A DNA stretch of 64,000 bases from Microbacterium abyssi (lineage in GTDB: Bacteria > Actinomycetota > Actinomycetes > Actinomycetales > Microbacteriaceae): contig NZ_CP063815.1 in NCBI RefSeq assembly GCF_015277895.1, positions 1,240,001-1,304,000 on the forward strand, in the 5' to 3' direction. Below the pieces are notes generated by a model, which did not search any database, was not told the DNA's origin, and saw only the letters and a program-made list of their open reading frames with translations. The position numbers and the translations under genes are program-made. Below are positions 59,704 to 64,000 of the stretch, piece after piece (positions within the stretch are counted from its first letter, which is position 1; every line of letters starts with the position of its first letter).

Positions 59704-59759
59704 CTCGGGCGCGAAATCAAGGATTTTGTGCCTACAGATCTGATTCCTCAGGAGGCAGC

Positions 59760-60179
59760 GTGTCGGATAGCAGTGTGCGTTCACCGGTTCTCGCCACAGC
59801 GGCGGCCGTAGTGCTCGCGATCGAGGGCGCAGCGCTGACGATCTTCGCCGTCATCGAGCTGTTCGGGCTGGGAGCGGGGGAGGCGGTCGTGCTGCCGACG
59901 GCCGTCGCGCTGATCGTCCTGACCCTCATCGGAGCCGTCGCGCTGTTCGCCTTCGCCTTCGGAACACGCCGAGGACGCACCTGGGCGCGCTCGGGGGCCG
60001 TCGTTCTGCAGGTGCTCGCGATCGCGCTCGCGCTGGCATCCTTCAGCGTCCAGCCGGTGCCGTGGATCTTCATCCTCGGGGTCGGGCTGCCCGGCCTCGT
60101 CGGGTTCGTGCTGCTGATCGCGGCTTCGCGTCGCGAAGGCAGGGCCGAGACTGCGCCCGAGGTCGAAGCCGAGAGCTGA
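59760..60179 (+). CDS. Four-helix membrane protein, unknown function
   Basis: The 139-residue protein has four membrane helices (about 9-33, 40-68, 77-97 and 103-123) and a charged tail (SRREGRAETAPEVEAES). GTG 59760 is 4 nt after AGGAGG. It resembles small DUF-type integral membrane proteins common in Microbacterium, with no catalytic residues. Divergent from whiB1 and convergent with bcp, sharing a TGATCA stop palindrome. Function unknown. Confidence 0.75.
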   Translation: MSDSSVRSPVLATAAAVVLAIEGAALTIFAVIELFGLGAGEAVVLPTAVALIVLTLIGAVALFAFAFGTRRGRTWARSGAVVLQVLAIALALASFSVQPVPWIFILGVGLPGLVGFVLLIAASRREGRAETAPEVEAES

Positions 60180-60656
60180 TCAGGCGTCGATGCCGAGCGT
60201 CTTGCGCAGCCGTGCGACGTGCCCGGTGGCCTTCACGTTGTACTGCGCCAGCGTGATCACTCCCTGCTCGTCGAGGACGAATGTGGAGCGGATCACACCC
60301 TCGACCACCTTGCCGTAGTTCATCTTCTCGCCCCACACGCCGTAGGCGCTGTGCACGGCGTGATCGGGATCGCTGAGCAGGGTGAAGGTGAGGCCGTCGC
60401 GGTCGCGGAACTCCGCGAGCTTCGCCGGTTCATCTCGCGAGACGCCGACGACGCGGTAGCCCGCGCCCTGAAGCGACGCGATGCTGTCGCGGAAGTCGCA
60501 TGCCTGGGTGGTGCATCCCGGCGTCATCGCCGCGGGGTAGAAGTACAGAATCGTCTTCTGTCCACGCAGCTCGGCCAGCGCGACCTGCGTGCCGTCCTGG
60601 TCGAGCAGCGAGAAATCGGGGGCAGGGGTACCGGGTTCCAGTCGCAGGTTCGTCAC
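60180..60656 (-). CDS. bcp: Thioredoxin-dependent peroxiredoxin (BCP/PrxQ)
   Basis: The 158-residue protein has the peroxidatic Cys48 in TPGCTTQACDFRD and resolving Cys53 five residues later, the atypical 2-Cys PrxQ arrangement. APDFSLLDQDG and the C-terminal GHVARLRKTLG fit the family. It reduces peroxides using thioredoxin. GTG 60656 lies 6 nt after TAGGCT on the minus strand, so the mRNA is probably leaderless. Near sigH and rsrA, it may be part of the thiol-stress response, but no SigH-type promoter is visible. Confidence 0.93.
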   Translation of the reverse strand: MTNLRLEPGTPAPDFSLLDQDGTQVALAELRGQKTILYFYPAAMTPGCTTQACDFRDSIASLQGAGYRVVGVSRDEPAKLAEFRDRDGLTFTLLSDPDHAVHSAYGVWGEKMNYGKVVEGVIRSTFVLDEQGVITLAQYNVKATGHVARLRKTLGIDA

Positions 60657-60662
60657 CCCACC

Positions 60663-60668
60663 AGCCTA
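60663..60668 (-). promoter_or_regulatory. -10 box, leaderless start of bcp
   Basis: Minus-strand TAGGCT is followed by 6 nt and GTG 60656. It lies just inside the preceding rsgA gap, before the rsgA stop at 60676. Confidence 0.5.
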
Positions 60669-60675
60669 CTTGTCG

Positions 60676-61743
60676 CTACCTGTCGGCGGAGCTCTGCTTG
60701 TCGGCGAAGGTCTGCAGCAGACGCTGCAGCGAATCCAGACGCGCGAGTTCAGCGGCATTGAGGTCACCGGCCTGCGCGGCCTCGATCAGCGCGCAGTCCG
60801 GCGCGTCCGCCAGATGCGTGCAGCCGCGGGGACAGGTCTCTGCGATCTCGGCGAGCTCGGTGAAGGCGGCGAGGATGTTCGCGGGGTCGACGTGGCCGAG
60901 ACCGAACGATCGCACCCCTGGGGTGTCGATGACCCAGCCGGTGCCGTCCGCGTTCTCGTAGCGGAGCGAGACGGTCGAGGAGGAGGTGTGGCGACCGCGC
61001 CCCGTCACCTGGTTCACATGCCCGGTCGCTCGTTCTGCCGAGGGGACCAGCGCGTTCACCAGGGTCGATTTGCCGACGCCGGAGTGCCCCACGAACACGG
61101 TCGAGTGCCCGACGAGCGCCTCGCCGATGTCGTCGGTGGGCATCTCCCCTTGCGCGCTCGTGAACACCCGCAGGTCGAGCCCTTCGAAGTGCGCCAGAAA
61201 CGACGCAGGGTCGGCGAGGTCGGTCTTGGTCACGACGAGAAGGGGGCGGATGCCGGCATCCAGAGCCGCCACGAGGTAGCGGTCGACGAGCCGAGGACGC
61301 GGCTCCGGATCGGCGGCCGCGACGACGACGAGCATCTGATCCGCATTCGCGACGATCACGCGCTCGACCTGGTCGGTGTCATCGGCGCTGCGACGCAGCA
61401 ACGAGGTGCGCGGGGCGGTGCCGACGATCCTGGCGAGGGTGCCCTCAGCGCCCGAGGTGTCGCCGACCACCCTGGCCTGGTCGCCGGTGACGATTGGCGT
61501 GCGGCGCAGCTCGCGCGCACGCGTGGTGGTGATGATCCGCTCGTCGTCCGCATCCTCGTCCAGCATGACGCTGTAGCGGCCGCGGTCGACCCCGAGCACC
61601 CTGCCGACCTCGGCGTCCTCGTGCGCAGGGCGCCGCTTGGTGCGCGGCCGGTTCGCCTTCGGGTTGGGTCGGGTCCGGATGCTGCTCTCGTCGAACTCCT
61701 CGAACTCGTCGTCGAGGTCATCATCCGGGTCGAGCCAGCTCAC
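60676..61743 (-). CDS. rsgA: Ribosome small-subunit GTPase RsgA
   Basis: The 355-residue circularly permuted GTPase has an OB-like domain (about 45-110), then G4 VVTKTDLAD, G1 VGHSGVGKSTLVNAL and G3 IDTPGVRSFG in the order typical of RsgA, and a C-terminal zinc site CPRGCTHLADAPDCAL. An acidic tip (DPDDDLDDEFEEFDES) precedes the OB domain. It assists 30S maturation. GTG 61743 overlaps the aroA stop by 4 nt. Confidence 0.93.
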   Translation of the reverse strand: MSWLDPDDDLDDEFEEFDESSIRTRPNPKANRPRTKRRPAHEDAEVGRVLGVDRGRYSVMLDEDADDERIITTTRARELRRTPIVTGDQARVVGDTSGAEGTLARIVGTAPRTSLLRRSADDTDQVERVIVANADQMLVVVAAADPEPRPRLVDRYLVAALDAGIRPLLVVTKTDLADPASFLAHFEGLDLRVFTSAQGEMPTDDIGEALVGHSTVFVGHSGVGKSTLVNALVPSAERATGHVNQVTGRGRHTSSSTVSLRYENADGTGWVIDTPGVRSFGLGHVDPANILAAFTELAEIAETCPRGCTHLADAPDCALIEAAQAGDLNAAELARLDSLQRLLQTFADKQSSADR

Positions 61744-63080
61744 GCGCCGGTGCCTCCCACCGCTGCGCCGTCCACCATGCGCTCCCACAGCCGGGCGAAC
61801 TCGGGGAGGGTCTTGGCGGTCGTGCCGATATCGTCGATCACGACGCCGGGCACCCGCAGCCCGATCAGCGCGCCGGTTGTCGCGATCCGGTGGTCGTGGT
61901 GCGCAGCCCAAGCCCCGCCGTGCAGCGGGCGGGGGATCACGCGCAGCCCGTCGGACAGTTCCTCGACCTCTCCGCCGAGTGCGGTGAGGTTGCCGATCAG
62001 CGCGGCGATACGGTCGGTCTCGTGCATGCGGATGTGCCCGATGCCGCGGATCGTCGTCGGGGCGTCGGCAAAGGCCGCCAGCCCCACGATCGTCGGGGAG
62101 AGCTCGCTCGCGGCGGACAGATCCAGTTCGAGGCCGCGGATGCCGTCGCCGGCGCGCACGGTCATCGTGCCGCTGTGCCGTCCGACGTGCGCGCCCATCG
62201 CCTGGAGGATGTCGGGCAGCAGCGCACCCGGCTGCGTGGAGTGCAGCGGCCAGCCCGTGATCGAGACCTCGCCGCCGGTGATCATCGCCGCGGCCAGGAA
62301 CGGCGCTGCGTTGGACAGATCGGGTTCGATGGCGATCTCCTTGGCGCGCGGGACGCCGCCTTCGACCAGCCACTCGCCGGTCGCCGGTCGCTCGATGCGG
62401 ATGCCGCGACGGCTCAGCGACTCGATGGTCATGTCGATGTGCGGCAGGCTCGGCAGGTGATCGCCGGTGTGCACGAGGTGCAGGCCGACGTCGAAACGGG
62501 GAGCGGCGAGCAGGAGACCCGAGACGAACTGGCTGGACGCCGAGGCGTCGATCTCGATGCGTCCGCCGCGGATGCGCCCGTGGCCGCGGATCGTGAACGG
62601 CAGCGACCAGGTGCCCTCGTCGTCGATGTCGACGCCGAGATCGCGCAGCGCGGTGATCATGGCGCCCATCGGACGGTGCAGCGCACTTTCGTGAGCGGTC
62701 ATGTGCACGTCGTGTGCCGCGAGCCCGGCCAGCGGTGCGATGAACCGCATCACGGTACCCGCCTGGCCGCAGTCGATCGTGGTGTCGCCGCGCAGCGGCG
62801 CGGGTGTCACGACGAGGTCGGGACCGAACTCGCCGTCGCCGTCGGACTCGTCGATCCCGATGCCGAGCGCGCGGAGGGCCTCGATCATGCGGCGGGAGTC
62901 ATCCGAGTGCAGCGGAGCGATCAGGCGGCCAGGGCCGTCGGCGATCGCAGCGATCATCAGCTCGCGGTTGGTGAGTGACTTCGAGCCCGGAATGGTCAGC
63001 GTCGAGTGCACAGCGCCGGCGGCTGCGGGCGCTGTGTAGGCGCCCGTGGCAGGAGAAGGGGAATACGTCGTGTCGCTCAT
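61740..63080 (-). CDS. aroA: 3-phosphoshikimate 1-carboxyvinyltransferase (EPSP synthase)
   Basis: The 446-residue enzyme has the substrate-binding [12 protein letters not shown] motif near residue 31, [13 protein letters not shown] near 110, [13 protein letters not shown] near 185 and the conserved [18 protein letters not shown] near 250 and [14 protein letters not shown] near 345. It transfers the enolpyruvyl group of PEP to shikimate-3-phosphate. ATG 63080 is 8 nt after a minus-strand TAAGGT box; the frame continues upstream without homology. It heads the aroA-rsgA pair, as in mycobacteria. Confidence 0.95.
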   Translation of the reverse strand: MSDTTYSPSPATGAYTAPAAAGAVHSTLTIPGSKSLTNRELMIAAIADGPGRLIAPLHSDDSRRMIEALRALGIGIDESDGDGEFGPDLVVTPAPLRGDTTIDCGQAGTVMRFIAPLAGLAAHDVHMTAHESALHRPMGAMITALRDLGVDIDDEGTWSLPFTIRGHGRIRGGRIEIDASASSQFVSGLLLAAPRFDVGLHLVHTGDHLPSLPHIDMTIESLSRRGIRIERPATGEWLVEGGVPRAKEIAIEPDLSNAAPFLAAAMITGGEVSITGWPLHSTQPGALLPDILQAMGAHVGRHSGTMTVRAGDGIRGLELDLSAASELSPTIVGLAAFADAPTTIRGIGHIRMHETDRIAALIGNLTALGGEVEELSDGLRVIPRPLHGGAWAAHHDHRIATTGALIGLRVPGVVIDDIGTTAKTLPEFARLWERMVDGAAVGGTGA

Positions 63081-63088
63081 CGGTTCCA

Positions 63089-63094
63089 ACCTTA
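63089..63094 (-). promoter_or_regulatory. -10 box, leaderless start of aroA
   Basis: Minus-strand TAAGGT is followed by 8 nt and ATG 63080. Confidence 0.5.
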
Positions 63095-63173
63095 GTGAAT
63101 GGCCCCGAGAACGCTGAGGGAGGAGAGGCGATGATCGCGACGCTGGAACGTCGGCTGGAAGACGTCGTCGGCC

Positions 63174-63179
63174 TAGACT
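63174..63179 (+). promoter_or_regulatory. Internal -10 box for a short SigH form
   Basis: TAGACT lies 5 nt before ATG 63185 and 8 nt before ATG 63188, inside the longer possible sigH frame. Confidence 0.45.
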
Positions 63180-63184
63180 GGCCG

Positions 63185-63793
63185 ATGATGGATGACACGA
63201 CACCTGCAGACGCCACAGGCGCCGCTCAGCGCGAGTTCGAGGAACAGGCGATCCCCTTCATGGATCAGCTGTACGCCGCGGCGATGCGCATGACGCGCAA
63301 TCCCGCCGACGCATCCGATCTCGTGCAGGAGACGTTCGTCAAGGCGTTCGCGTCCTGGTCGTCCTTCACGCAGGGCACGAACCTCAAGGCGTGGCTGTAC
63401 CGCATCCTGACCAACACGTACATCAACATCTACCGCAAGAAGCAGCGAGAGCCCTTTCAGGGCACGATCGACGAGCTCGAGGACTGGCAGATGGGCGGTG
63501 CGGAGTCGACCACGGCCACGCACGGCCGCTCGGCCGAAGCCGAGGCGATCGACCGGATGCCGGCATCCGTCGTCAAGGACGCTCTGCAGCAGGTCCCGGA
63601 GGACTTCCGGCTCGCTGTCTACCTGGCGGACGTCGAGGGCTTCGCCTATCAGGAGATCGCCGACATCATGAAGACCCCCATCGGCACCGTGATGAGCCGT
63701 CTGCACCGTGGCAGACGGATGCTGCGGGAGCTGCTGGCAGATTATGCCGCGGAGCGGGGAATCACCGCGGCCACCACGAGGAGCACGAAATGA
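63185..63793 (+). CDS. sigH: ECF sigma factor SigH/SigR
   Basis: The protein has 202 residues from ATG 63185 (or 201 from 63188); an upstream in-frame ATG 63131 with AGGAGAGG would give 220. Region 2 has [33 protein letters not shown] (quoted in part: [11 protein letters not shown]), region 4 has [25 protein letters not shown] and [14 protein letters not shown]. This is the redox sigma factor controlling thioredoxin and mycothiol systems. The stop overlaps rsrA by 4 nt. Streptomyces SigR has a longer isoform made from an upstream start, so both starts here could be used. Confidence 0.92.
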   Translation: MMDDTTPADATGAAQREFEEQAIPFMDQLYAAAMRMTRNPADASDLVQETFVKAFASWSSFTQGTNLKAWLYRILTNTYINIYRKKQREPFQGTIDELEDWQMGGAESTTATHGRSAEAEAIDRMPASVVKDALQQVPEDFRLAVYLADVEGFAYQEIADIMKTPIGTVMSRLHRGRRMLRELLADYAAERGITAATTRSTK

Positions 63794-64000
63794 CCGATTG
63801 CGGCTGCGACAAAGCCCGTCAGGATCTGGAGGAGTACCTCCGCAACGAGGTGTGCAAGACCGAGCACGCGCAGATCCGTGAGCACATCGAGAATTGCCCG
63901 TCCTGCCAGGGTGAGGCGCTCGTCGCCAGCACCCTGACCGAGGTCGTGGCGCGCGCGTGCAAGGAGACGGCTCCCGAGGAGCTGCGCGACCAGGTGCTCG
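63790..64000 (+). CDS. rsrA: Mycothiol-system anti-sigma factor RsrA/RshA (3' truncated)
   Basis: The frame starts at ATG 63790 inside the sigH stop (ATGA) and runs off the window after 70 codons. Cys4, Cys6, Cys22, His32, Cys36 and Cys39 are present; HIENCPSC gives the H-x3-C-x2-C zinc anti-sigma motif. On oxidation, disulphide formation and zinc loss release the sigma factor. Coupled translation keeps the pair balanced. Confidence 0.92.
   Translation, partial: MTDCGCDKARQDLEEYLRNEVCKTEHAQIREHIENCPSCQGEALVASTLTEVVARACKETAPEELRDQVL

Noticed and set aside
63145..63169. Considered as a SigH autoregulatory promoter (GGAAC-N17-GTC)
   Set aside because: It misses the last bases of both GGAAT and GTT and the usual 18-19 spacing; too weak to claim.

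Overview
The window reads as a high-GC actinobacterial chromosome, most likely a Microbacteriaceae member and probably Microbacterium. The evidence is two WhiB proteins, MtrAB-LpqB, a SigH/RsrA-type redox sigma pair, a SecA without the zinc tail, the many genes that appear leaderless, and proteins that look like this family. About 58 protein genes are packed with almost no spare DNA. No rRNA, tRNA, CRISPR array, insertion sequence or prophage was seen. No stretch longer than 300 bases lacks a gene.

Bases 1-22452 form a cell-surface glycan locus. An eight-gene plus-strand run (2193-11550) holds glycosyltransferases, an ABC flippase-type exporter and three sugar-modifying genes resembling WbpD, WbpE and WbpB. 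With a WecB/WbpI-type epimerase (13384) and a UDP-sugar 6-dehydrogenase (14510), they make up every activity needed for a UDP-2,3-diacetamido-uronic acid (UDP-ManNAc3NAcA-type) precursor. GalE, a GlfT-like transferase, two tandem O-antigen-ligase-like proteins and ManA complete the locus.

Bases 22541-28900 carry a conserved actinobacterial core: whiB2-type regulator, a 999-residue glycosyltransferase, a DUF5719 protein, an Rv3259-type protein and DUF3499. These are followed by RDD and SpoIIM proteins (to 29909), which start divergently from one shared -10 region. Bases 29910-34125 look like an accessory insertion: aquaporin, katA-furA with an operator, and a Vsr/DUF559-like nuclease gene bracketed by three identically sized 55-bp palindromic elements. 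Bases 34126-39510 are a DUF58/MoxR/DUF4350/DUF4129/membrane-protein operon. Bases 39684-45295 hold mtrA-mtrB-lpqB, comF and hpf. A coiled-coil protein and a PadR-controlled ABC efflux operon (45349-50898) separate hpf from secA, which are usually neighbours.

Bases 51088-64000 hold secA, an alanine-type aminotransferase, a truncated CpaE-like ATPase fused by deletion to the start of a SAF/CpaB-like gene, a small helix-turn-helix protein, an unknown protein, an Rv3235-like protein, pdtaS, whiB1, bcp, rsgA, aroA, sigH and the start of rsrA. From 22 kb to the end the gene set corresponds, from recall, to the M. tuberculosis Rv3219-Rv3260 neighbourhood. The main undescribed candidate is the palindrome-flanked nuclease gene at 32789-34103. 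The main regulatory theme is the repeated TANNNT box 6-8 nt before start codons, indicating leaderless mRNAs.
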